From Herbaspirillum sp. YR522 (GTDB taxonomy: Bacteria > Pseudomonadota > Gammaproteobacteria > Burkholderiales > Burkholderiaceae_D): a stretch of DNA of 64,000 bases. The DNA is taken from the NCBI RefSeq assembly GCF_000282575.1, contig NZ_AKJA01000132.1, positions 103,865-167,864 of the forward strand. The letters run 5' to 3'. The notes beneath the pieces were generated by a model that did not search any database, had not been told where the DNA came from, and saw nothing but the letters and a program-made list of their open reading frames with translations. Every line of letters starts with the position of its first letter. Position 1 is the stretch's first letter. Shown one piece after another: positions 56,927 through 64,000 of the stretch. The translations under genes and the position numbers were made by a program.

Positions 56927-57484
56927 TCAGACCGATACGTCGACCGGCGATTTGAGGATGAAGTCGACCACGGCCGACAGGTTGGGGTAGACCAGCGTGC
57001 CCGGTGGCAGGCCGCCCTTGGCCTGGGTCTTCTCACCCTTGCCGGTCAGCACCAGGTAGGGCGCGCAACCGGCCACGAAGCCCGCCTGCAGGTCGCGTAG
57101 CGAGTCGCCCACGGTCACCACGCCACCACGCAGGCTGATGCCGAAGCGGCGGCCGATCTCGGTGAACATGCCCGGCTTGGGCTTGCGGCAGTCGCAATTG
57201 TCGTCAGCCGAATGCGGGCAGAAGAACACGGCGTCGATGTCGGCCCCGACCTGCTGGGCCGCGTTGTGCATCTTCTGGTGGATGGCGTTGAGGGTCTTGA
57301 TATCGAACAGGCCACGCGCCACGCCCGACTGGTTGGTGGCCACCACCACCCGGTAACCGGCCTGGTTGAGGCGGGCAATGGCTTCCAGCGAACCCTTGAT
57401 CGGAATCCATTCGTCCGGCGACTTGATGAAGGCGTCGGAGTCCTGGTTGATCACGCCGTCGCGATCGAGAATGATCAGTTTCAT
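56927..57484 (-). CDS. gmhB: D-glycero-beta-D-manno-heptose 1,7-bisphosphate 7-phosphatase
   Basis: HAD-family phosphatase of LPS core heptose synthesis. The 185 residues begin MKLIILDRDGVINQDSDAFI (catalytic DxD) and contain the zinc-binding CPHSADDNCDCRKPKPGM and VTVGDSLRDLQAG. ATG 57482-57484 is chosen over an extension to 57502. Located directly after glyS in the same direction. Confidence 0.95.
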   Translation of the reverse strand: MKLIILDRDGVINQDSDAFIKSPDEWIPIKGSLEAIARLNQAGYRVVVATNQSGVARGLFDIKTLNAIHQKMHNAAQQVGADIDAVFFCPHSADDNCDCRKPKPGMFTEIGRRFGISLRGGVVTVGDSLRDLQAGFVAGCAPYLVLTGKGEKTQAKGGLPPGTLVYPNLSAVVDFILKSPVDVSV

Positions 57485-57510
57485 GCGATTGGCTTCCCTC
57501 AAAGCCGGCC

Positions 57511-57528
57511 GCCCCGGTGCGCCGGGGC
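57511..57528 (-). other. GC-rich hairpin between glyS and gmhB
   Basis: Inverted repeat GCCCCGG/CCGGGGC (57511-57517 with 57522-57528), loop TGCG, with no U-run. It sits in an intercistronic gap and may affect messenger processing. Confidence 0.45.
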
Positions 57529-57548
57529 AGCCGAAAGTTGCCGGCCGC

Positions 57549-59669
57549 TCAGGCGGCCAGCTTGGAAATGTCGGCGACCTGGTTGAGCATGCCGTGCAGT
57601 TCGGCCAGCAAGGCCTGGCGGTTCTTGCGCAGTTGCTCGTCCTCGGCGTTGACCATCACGTCGTTGAAGAAGCCGTCGACGTCCTGGCGCAACTGCGCCA
57701 GCGCCTTGAGCGCTCCGGCGAAGTCGCCGCCGGCATAGGCCGTCTGCACTTGCGGGCGGGTCGCTTGCATGGCCGCGTACAGGCCTTGCTCGGCGGCTTC
57801 GGCCAGCAGGTCGGGACGCACCGCGCCGTGACCGTCGATGGCCACCCCTTCGATCTTCTTCAGGATGTTGGTGATGCGCTTGTTGGCCGCGGCCAGCGCT
57901 TCGGCCTCGGGCAGGGCGGCAAACGCCTTGACCGCATCCAGGCGTTCGACCACGTTGTCGAGCACGTCGGGTTGTTGCGCCACCACTGCCTCGACCTCGT
58001 TCTGGGCAAAGCCGCGTTCGCGCAGCATGCCGCGCAGGCGGTCGAACAGGAACGCCTGGACCTCGGCGCGCGGGTCCTTGAAGGCGGCGTTGCCGGCGAA
58101 CAGGGCCACGGCGGTGTCGAGCAACTTGCCCAGCGACAGCGGCAGGCGTTTCTCGACCAGCATGCGCAACACGCCCAGGGCATGGCGACGCAGGGCGAAC
58201 GGGTCCTTGTCGCCGGTGGGTTGCAGGCCGATGCCCCAGATCCCGACCAGGGTCTCGAGCTTGTCGGCCAGCGCGACGATGGTGCCGGTGCCGCTGGCGG
58301 GCAGGGCGTCGCCGGCAAAGCGCGGCTGGTAATGTTCGCTGGCGGCCAGCGCCACCTCGTCGGCCTCGCCGTCATGGCGTGCGTAGTAGGTACCCATGAT
58401 GCCTTGCAGCTCGGGGAATTCACCCACCATGTCGGTCAGCAGGTCGGCCTTGGCCAGTAGCGCGCCGCGCTCGGCCAGGGCGACGTCGGCCGACAACTGG
58501 CTGGCGATGGCGCCGGCCAGCGCACGTACCCGTTCGCTGCGCTGCAGCTGGTTGCCCAGCTTGTTGTGGTAGACCACGTTGGCCAGCAGCGGCACGCGCT
58601 CGGCCAGCGGCTTCTTCTTGTCCTGCTCGAAGAAGAACTTGGCGTCCGACAGGCGCGGGCGCACCACCCGCTCGTTGCCCTGGATGATGTGCCGGGGCGT
58701 ATCGGTGGCCAGGTTCGACACGATCAGGAAGCGCGAACGCAGGCGACCGTTGCCGTCGGTCAGCGCGAAGTACTTCTGGTTGGTCTGCATGGTCAGGATC
58801 AGGCATTCCTGCGGCACTGACAGGAATTCATCCTCGAAGCGGCACTCGTACACCACCGGCCATTCGACCAGGGCCGTGACTTCGTCGAGCAGGCTGTCGG
58901 GCATCAGCACCAGGTCGTCGCCGGCCTGCGCCAGCAATGCGCTGCGGATCTTCTCGCGACGCTCGGTAAAGCTGGCGATCACCCGTCCCTGGTCGGACAG
59001 CGTCGCTGCATAGCTGTCAGGGCTGGCGATCTGCAGTGCACCCTGCGACAGGAAGCGGTGGCCCAGCGTCGTGCGGCCGGCGTCCAGGCCGAGGATGGTC
59101 AGCGGTACGACGTCCTGGCCCAGCAGCGCCACCAGGTAATGCGCCGGGCGCACGAAATGCACCGTCTGTCCGGCGGCGTGGCCCGATTGGCGCTGGTAGC
59201 TCATGACCTTGGGGATAGGCAGCTTGGCGAGCGACTCTTCGAGCGCGGCCTGCAAGCCCTGCGCCAGCGGCGAACCCTTGGCGGTGTAGGTGAAGAAGAA
59301 GCTTTCGGCCTTGCCGTCCTGGGCCCGTTCGAGTTGCGCCGGGGTGATCTCCGGCACGCCCGTCTGGGCGGCCAGCGCTGCCAGTTTCTTCACCAGCGGG
59401 GCGGCGGGCTTGCCTTCGGCGTCCAGGCCGACCGATACCGGCAGCACCTTTTCGCGGATGGCCTTGTCGGGCGAGGCGGCATGCACGCCGGTGATGGAAA
59501 CGGCCAGGCGGCGTGGCGTGGCATAGGCGGTGGCGGCGGCTTGCGCATCGAGGTAGCCGCGCGCCTTGAGGCCGTTGAAGATGCCGGCGGCGAAGGCATC
59601 ACCCAGTTTGGCCAGGGCCTTGGGTGGCAGTTCTTCGGTGACGAGTTCTACGAGAAGTGTCTGGGTCAT
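57549..59669 (-). CDS. glyS: glycine-tRNA ligase, beta subunit
   Basis: Large subunit of the alpha2-beta2 glycyl-tRNA synthetase, responsible for tRNA binding. The 706 residues begin [20 protein letters not shown], contain [14 protein letters not shown] and [19 protein letters not shown], and end in an anticodon-binding domain ([20 protein letters not shown]). ATG 59667-59669 is chosen over an extension to 59735. Follows glyQ by 62 bases. Confidence 0.97.
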   Translation of the reverse strand: MTQTLLVELVTEELPPKALAKLGDAFAAGIFNGLKARGYLDAQAAATAYATPRRLAVSITGVHAASPDKAIREKVLPVSVGLDAEGKPAAPLVKKLAALAAQTGVPEITPAQLERAQDGKAESFFFTYTAKGSPLAQGLQAALEESLAKLPIPKVMSYQRQSGHAAGQTVHFVRPAHYLVALLGQDVVPLTILGLDAGRTTLGHRFLSQGALQIASPDSYAATLSDQGRVIASFTERREKIRSALLAQAGDDLVLMPDSLLDEVTALVEWPVVYECRFEDEFLSVPQECLILTMQTNQKYFALTDGNGRLRSRFLIVSNLATDTPRHIIQGNERVVRPRLSDAKFFFEQDKKKPLAERVPLLANVVYHNKLGNQLQRSERVRALAGAIASQLSADVALAERGALLAKADLLTDMVGEFPELQGIMGTYYARHDGEADEVALAASEHYQPRFAGDALPASGTGTIVALADKLETLVGIWGIGLQPTGDKDPFALRRHALGVLRMLVEKRLPLSLGKLLDTAVALFAGNAAFKDPRAEVQAFLFDRLRGMLRERGFAQNEVEAVVAQQPDVLDNVVERLDAVKAFAALPEAEALAAANKRITNILKKIEGVAIDGHGAVRPDLLAEAAEQGLYAAMQATRPQVQTAYAGGDFAGALKALAQLRQDVDGFFNDVMVNAEDEQLRKNRQALLAELHGMLNQVADISKLAA

Positions 59670-59731
59670 GTTGTCTGTCTTGCTGTCTTGCACAGTGTGC
59701 CCGCCAGGCGGGCGCGGTTCGTTGATCTGCT

Positions 59732-60643
59732 TCAAGCCGCGGCGGGGGTGGCGCCCAGCATCGGAAACCCGAGTCGCTCGCGCGATTCGAAATAGGCCTG
59801 CGCCACCGCGCGCGACAGGTTGCGGATACGGCCGATATAGGCGGCCCGCTCGGTCACCGAAATGGCGCCGCGGGCATCGAGCATGTTGAAGGTATGGGCC
59901 GCCTTGAGCACCTGCTCGTAGGCCGGCAGCGCCAGCGGTACATCCATCAGGCGACGGGCCTCGGTCTCGTAGTTGGTAAACAGCGAGAACAGGAAATCGG
60001 TATTGGAGTATTCGAAGTTGAAGGTCGATTGCTCCACTTCGTTCTGGTGGAACACGTCGCCATAGGTCAGGCGCTTGGTGACGCCATTTTCATCCCACTC
60101 GGTCCACACCAGGTCGTACACGTTCTCGACGCCCTGCAGGTACATCGCCAGGCGCTCGATGCCGTAGGTGATCTCGCCCAGCACCGGCTTGCAGTCGAGC
60201 CCGCCGACCTGCTGGAAGTAGGTGAACTGGGTCACTTCCATGCCGTTGAGCCAGACTTCCCAGCCCAGGCCCCAGGCACCCAGGGTCGGGTTTTCCCAGT
60301 CGTCCTCGACGAAGCGCACGTCGTTCTGCTGCAGGTCCAGGCCCAGGGCCGAGAGCGAACCCAGGTACAGGTCGAGGATGTTTTCCGGGGCCGGCTTCAA
60401 CACCACCTGGTATTGGTAGTAGTGCTGCATGCGGTTGGGGTTTTCGCCGTAGCGGCCATCCTTGGGGCGGCGCGAGGGCTGCACATAGGCGGCGCGCCAG
60501 GGCTCGGGGCCGATGGCGCGCAGGAAGGTGGCTGTATGCGAGGTACCGGCGCCGACTTCCATGTCGTAGGGTTGCAGCAGCGCGCAACCTTGGGCGTCCC
60601 AATATTCTTGCAGCTTGAGGATGATTTGTTGAAATGTCAGCAT
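59732..60643 (-). CDS. glyQ: glycine-tRNA ligase, alpha subunit
   Basis: Catalytic small subunit. The 303 residues begin [20 protein letters not shown] and include class II motifs ([39 protein letters not shown]) and [20 protein letters not shown]. Normal length of about 300 residues. Between lnt and glyS. Confidence 0.98.
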   Translation of the reverse strand: MLTFQQIILKLQEYWDAQGCALLQPYDMEVGAGTSHTATFLRAIGPEPWRAAYVQPSRRPKDGRYGENPNRMQHYYQYQVVLKPAPENILDLYLGSLSALGLDLQQNDVRFVEDDWENPTLGAWGLGWEVWLNGMEVTQFTYFQQVGGLDCKPVLGEITYGIERLAMYLQGVENVYDLVWTEWDENGVTKRLTYGDVFHQNEVEQSTFNFEYSNTDFLFSLFTNYETEARRLMDVPLALPAYEQVLKAAHTFNMLDARGAISVTERAAYIGRIRNLSRAVAQAYFESRERLGFPMLGATPAAA

Positions 60644-60733
60644 CTTGAAGTGGTTGCCAGGGAAGCCGGCGAGGAATTGCCAAAACCCTGGATTTTAGCG
60701 CCTTTTGGGTCACTTGATCCGGGTTTCGGGGGT

Positions 60734-62320
60734 TCAGTGACGCAGGCGCGCGCGCTTGTTGCGGCCCCAGGCCACCAGCAGCATCAGCAGCGACAGGCCG
60801 ACCACCAGGGCATTGCCCAGCAGAATGTACGGGGTCTGGCCGCTGTAGCCGGGTACGCTGGCGCTGAGCACGCCGCGGGTAAACGGCGCCAGCTCCCGGG
60901 TGGCGCCGTCGCCGGGCAGGATCACGGCGGTGGCGCCGGTATTGGTGGCGCGCAGCATCGGGCGGCCGGTCTCGAGGGTGCGCATGCGGGAAATCTGCAA
61001 ATGCTGGGGCAGGGCGATGGAGTTGCCGAACCAGGCGATGTTGGACAGGTTGAGCAGGATACTGGCCTGGGGCAGTCCCTGGCGATAGGCACTGCGCAAC
61101 TGGCCAGCGATCTCTTCGCCGAACAGGTCTTCGTAGCAGATATTGGGCAGCACCCACTGCTCCTTGACCGCCAGCGGCGCCTGGGTCGGGCCGCCGCGGG
61201 TCATGTCGCCCAACGGGATGCGCATCATGTCGACGAACCAGCGGAAGCCGGGCGGGATGAATTCGCCAAACGGCACCAGGTGATGCTTGTCATATCGATA
61301 AGGGGCACTGCCGTCAGCCGCGTCGGGACTGAAGCCGAGCACGGCGTTGGCATACTGCCCGGGACCGTCCGACAACGGAATGCCGAGCGCCAGGTGGCTG
61401 CCGCTGTGCCGGGCATGGCGCACCAGCCGCTCCAGGTAGTCGGGCGGGAGCTGTTGCGGCAGCAACGGGATGGCGGTCTCGGGTGTGGCGATCAGGTCGG
61501 CCGGCGCTGCGCTGATCATCTGTTCGTACATGCTCAGCGTCGACACCAGCGCTTCATTGGAGAACTTCATTTCCTGCGGCACGTTACCCTGCAGCAGCCG
61601 CACCGAAACAGGGGCGCCGGTCGGCGCGGTCCAGGCGACCGCGCGCAGTGCCTGGCCCGCCGCCAGCAGCACCAGGCCGGTCGCCAGCGGCAGGCCCAGG
61701 CGCATGGCACCGGCCAGGTTGCCGCGCCGGCGCAGCGCCTGCCACAGCAAGGCCAGCGCACCGGCGAGCAGCGCCGCCACCCAGCCCACGCCGTAGACAC
61801 CGGCCACCGGCGCGAACCCGGCCAGCGGGCCGTTGGTGTGCGCATAGCCCGACACCAACCAGGGAAACCCGGTGAATACCCAGCCGCGCAGCCACTCCGA
61901 CAAGGCCCACAGCGCCGGCAGTATCAACAAGCCCAGGATGCGCGGCGAAGACGACCAGCGTGCCCGCAGCCAGACCGCCAGCGCGGCCGCGGCGCCGGCG
62001 TACAGGCCCACGTAGAGCGCCAGCAGCGCCACCGCCAGGGCCGCCATCCAGCCCGGCATGCCGCCGTAGTCGTGCATGCTGATATACAGCCAGTGCACGC
62101 CGGCGGCCGACCAGCCGAAGCCGTACAGCCAGGCGCGCACGAAATGGCGCCGGGCGCCGGCCTGGGGCGCGCTGAGGATGCCATGGAACAGCCATGCCAG
62201 CGCCGCGATCTGCAGCGGCCACAGTCCGAACGGTGCGAACGCCAGCACATTGAGCGCGCCGGCGGCCACTGCCAGCAGCGCAGGTGCGCCGGGCAGCTTG
62301 CGGGAGATCGGGGGATTCAC
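60734..62320 (-). CDS. lnt: apolipoprotein N-acyltransferase
   Basis: Inner-membrane enzyme adding the third acyl chain to lipoproteins. The 528 residues from a GTG start have about six membrane helices and a nitrilase-type domain with the Glu-Lys-Cys triad: DLIATPETAIPLLP, RYDKHHLVPFGEFIP and WVLPNICYEDLFGEE. The frame is open further upstream through the corC end, but GTG 62318-62320 gives a typical short N-terminus. CorC and lnt are adjacent in many proteobacteria. Confidence 0.95.
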   Translation of the reverse strand: MNPPISRKLPGAPALLAVAAGALNVLAFAPFGLWPLQIAALAWLFHGILSAPQAGARRHFVRAWLYGFGWSAAGVHWLYISMHDYGGMPGWMAALAVALLALYVGLYAGAAAALAVWLRARWSSSPRILGLLILPALWALSEWLRGWVFTGFPWLVSGYAHTNGPLAGFAPVAGVYGVGWVAALLAGALALLWQALRRRGNLAGAMRLGLPLATGLVLLAAGQALRAVAWTAPTGAPVSVRLLQGNVPQEMKFSNEALVSTLSMYEQMISAAPADLIATPETAIPLLPQQLPPDYLERLVRHARHSGSHLALGIPLSDGPGQYANAVLGFSPDAADGSAPYRYDKHHLVPFGEFIPPGFRWFVDMMRIPLGDMTRGGPTQAPLAVKEQWVLPNICYEDLFGEEIAGQLRSAYRQGLPQASILLNLSNIAWFGNSIALPQHLQISRMRTLETGRPMLRATNTGATAVILPGDGATRELAPFTRGVLSASVPGYSGQTPYILLGNALVVGLSLLMLLVAWGRNKRARLRH

Positions 62321-62342
62321 GCCAACGTCACTTCGGTTGCGA

Positions 62343-63224
62343 TCATTCTTCGTCGATCGGCGCGGGAGGCAGGGTGGAGACCAGCAGGACGTGCGTCTGG
62401 CGGGCGTCGGCCCGCAGCACTTCGAAGTGCAGGCCGTCGATGTCGAATTCGTCGCCCTTGCGCGGCACGCGACCGACATGATTGGCGACCAGGCCGCCGA
62501 TGGTGTCGGCGTCCTCGTCCGAGAAGCGGCTGCCGATTTCTTCGTTGAACTGCGAGATCTCGGTCAGGCCCTTGACGCGCCAGCGGGGGCCGGTGGCGCT
62601 GTCCTTGAGGGCCAGCACGTTGTCTTCGGCTTCGTCGAAGTCGTATTCGTCCTCGATGTCGCCGACGATCTGTTCGAGCACGTCCTCGATGGTGATCAGG
62701 CCGGCGACGCCGCCGTATTCGTCGACCACGATGGCCATGTGGTTGCGGTTGGCGCGAAAGTCGCGCAGCAGCACGTTGAGGCGTTTCGATTCGGGAATGA
62801 AGATGGCGGGACGCAGCATGTCGCGCACATCGAAGGATTCTTCCGCGTAGTAGCGCAGCAGGTCCTTGGCCAGCAAGATACCGACCACCTTGTCACGTTC
62901 ACCGTCGACCGCCGGAAAGCGCGAGTGCGAGGTCGACAGCACGTCGGGCATCCAGGTTTCGATGGGCTTGCCGATGTCGATCGTATCCATCTGCGAGCGC
63001 GGCACCATGATGTCGCGCGCGGCCAGGTCGGACACCTGGAACACGCCTTCGATCATCGACAGGGCGTCGGCGTCGATCAGGTTGCGCTCGTGTGCATCGT
63101 GCAGCACTTCGAGCAACTCTGCGCGGTTTTCAGGTTCGGGGGAGATCAGGGCGGTGAGACGTTCGAACAACGAACGGTGGGGTTTAGCGTCAATTGATTT
63201 GACGCTACTAGAGTGATCTTGCAT
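62343..63224 (-). CDS. corC: magnesium/cobalt efflux-associated protein CorC (CBS domains)
   Basis: Soluble CBS-pair protein of the CorC/YbeX group; YbeX is implicated in ribosome metabolism and Mg2+ homeostasis. The 293 residues begin MQDHSSSVKSIDAKPHRSLF and contain two CBS domains (DIMVPRSQMDTIDIG, HMAIVVDEYGGVAGLITIED) and a C-terminal CorC_HlyC domain (DTIGGLVANHVGRVPRKGDE). ATG 63222-63224 replaces the longer open frame to 63404. First gene of the corC-lnt-glyQS operon. Confidence 0.94.
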   Translation of the reverse strand: MQDHSSSVKSIDAKPHRSLFERLTALISPEPENRAELLEVLHDAHERNLIDADALSMIEGVFQVSDLAARDIMVPRSQMDTIDIGKPIETWMPDVLSTSHSRFPAVDGERDKVVGILLAKDLLRYYAEESFDVRDMLRPAIFIPESKRLNVLLRDFRANRNHMAIVVDEYGGVAGLITIEDVLEQIVGDIEDEYDFDEAEDNVLALKDSATGPRWRVKGLTEISQFNEEIGSRFSDEDADTIGGLVANHVGRVPRKGDEFDIDGLHFEVLRADARQTHVLLVSTLPPAPIDEE

Positions 63225-63384
63225 AGGGCTGGGTTGCTGACCCGTGGTAGTGGCTAAGGACCATAGGATACAACAATTATGTGACATGTCCACTAAGCCG
63301 CCGATTGCGGTCGAGCTTGCATTTTGCGCAGAAATGGACGTGGTTGCATGCCGGAAACGATGATTTGCCGTCCATTGCCACCAC

Positions 63385-63413
63385 GAAAAAAAACCGGCAT
63401 CCATCGATGCCGG
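63385..63413 (-). terminator. Rho-independent terminator of the chemotaxis receptor gene
   Basis: On the minus strand: stem CCGGCATC/GATGCCGG (63394-63413), loop GATG, then eight U residues. It lies about 78 bases past the stop of the gene at 63491. Confidence 0.9.
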
Positions 63414-63490
63414 CCAAGTACTACCCTCAGGGATGTCACTGCAAAGCGGTCGGCCCCGTCATCAATCACTGTGGTGCGGGGCCGGGTAGA

Positions 63491-64000
63491 TCAGGCATAA
63501 CCCAGCGTGCCGGTGCGCATGCCGCCCAGGGCGGGCGCCGGGTTGACGTGCACCATCGGCGCGTTGGCGGCGGCCGGCAGCGGGATGGTGTCGTCCAGCT
63601 TGAACACCGAGACCAGGCCCGACAGGCTGTTGGTCTGGTCCTGCATCGACGCGGCGGCGGCGGCTGCCTGCTCGACCAGGGCGGCGTTCTGCTGGGTGGC
63701 TTCGTCGATCAGGGTAATGGCGCGGTTGATCTGTTCGATGCCCATGGTCTGCTCGGCGCTGGCGGCGCTGATGTCGTGCATGATGGTGGTGACGCTCTTG
63801 ATGCTGTCGACCACTTCGGTCATGGTGGCGCCGGCTTCGTTGACCAGTGCCGAGCCTGCAGCGACCTTGTTCACCGAGTCGTCGATGAGCTGCTTGATTT
63901 CCTTGGCGGCGGTGGCCGAGCGCTGGGCCAGCGAGCGCACTTCGGAGGCCACCACGGCGAAACCGCGTCCCTGTTCGCCGGCCCGGGCCGCTTCCACGGC
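63491..64000 (-). CDS. methyl-accepting chemotaxis protein, C-terminal signalling domain (5' end cut by window edge)
   Basis: The visible 169 residues are the cytoplasmic hub and C-terminal coiled coil of a chemoreceptor. They start with [20 protein letters not shown], the invariant hairpin tip used for CheA/CheW binding, followed by [20 protein letters not shown] and methylation-helix sequence ending in a Pro/Ala-rich tail without a CheR-binding NWETF pentapeptide. The sensory domain lies beyond base 64000. Confidence 0.92.
   Translation of the reverse strand, partial: AVEAARAGEQGRGFAVVASEVRSLAQRSATAAKEIKQLIDDSVNKVAAGSALVNEAGATMTEVVDSIKSVTTIMHDISAASAEQTMGIEQINRAITLIDEATQQNAALVEQAAAAAASMQDQTNSLSGLVSVFKLDDTIPLPAAANAPMVHVNPAPALGGMRTGTLGYA

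Noticed and set aside
57511..57528. Terminator between glyS and gmhB
   Set aside because: The GC stem has no U-run and the genes look like one operon, so it is kept only as a hairpin.
59894..62548. A very long open frame on the plus strand opposite glyQ and lnt
   Set aside because: It is antisense to two certain genes, lacks any domain, and is explained by the high GC content and codon bias of the sense genes.

Overview
The window is a GC-rich, densely coded stretch of a bacterial chromosome. The gene content (separate pntAA/pntAB/pntB genes, amgK-murU next to lptD-surA-pdxA-rsmA, a full phenylacetate island with a PaaR-type repressor, an 87-residue IF-1) points to a betaproteobacterium of the Burkholderiales, most likely Oxalobacteraceae (Herbaspirillum-like). 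The family-level placement is an inference. I see no rRNA, tRNA, CRISPR array, insertion sequence or phage gene.

Layout. 1-407: truncated cytochrome b561. 770-3555: purB, a YibF-like GST and bacterioferritin. 3840-6596 (minus strand): an iron cluster hemP - unknown 107-aa protein - bfd - tonB - exbB - exbD, with a good Fur box upstream of hemP. 6799-8433: mnmA and a NudJ-like Nudix hydrolase. 8599-11933: pntAA-panD-pntAB-pntB, where the pantothenate gene panD sits inside the transhydrogenase operon. 12009-16969: upp, then amgK-murU-pepP-ubiH. 17067-22837: lptD-surA-pdxA-rsmA. 22985-32320: assorted genes (Tyr-rich secreted protein, AsmA-like protein, heme oxygenase, infA, gloA, ligD, ZIP transporter, SDR).

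32390-51188 is a complete aerobic phenylacetate catabolic island. The minus-strand operon runs paaY-A-B-C-D-E-G-H-I-K-J-F. Divergently, on the plus strand, lie the TetR-family regulator paaR, a branched-chain-amino-acid-type ABC system (binding protein, LivH, a LivM-LivG fusion, LivF) and paaZ. Phenylacetate is activated by PaaK, epoxidised by PaaABCDE, isomerised by PaaG, opened and oxidised by PaaZ, and beta-oxidised by PaaJ/F/H to acetyl-CoA and succinyl-CoA, with PaaI and PaaY as thioesterases. A perfect palindrome lies between the -35 and -10 boxes of the catabolic operon.

51460-55082 is the one accessory-looking stretch. It is AT-richer and contains a tandemly duplicated two-gene module: a soluble protein of unknown function followed by a lipoprotein. 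The second soluble-protein copy is a frameshifted and partly deleted pseudogene. It is preceded by a decayed fragment of a paaZ/boxD-like aldehyde dehydrogenase gene. This is the best candidate for an undescribed system, possibly an effector/immunity-type pair, but function is not established.

55121-63224 (minus) is a housekeeping cell-envelope and translation operon: corC-lnt-glyQ-glyS-gmhB-plsC-ygjP-like. The window ends inside the signalling domain of a methyl-accepting chemotaxis protein.
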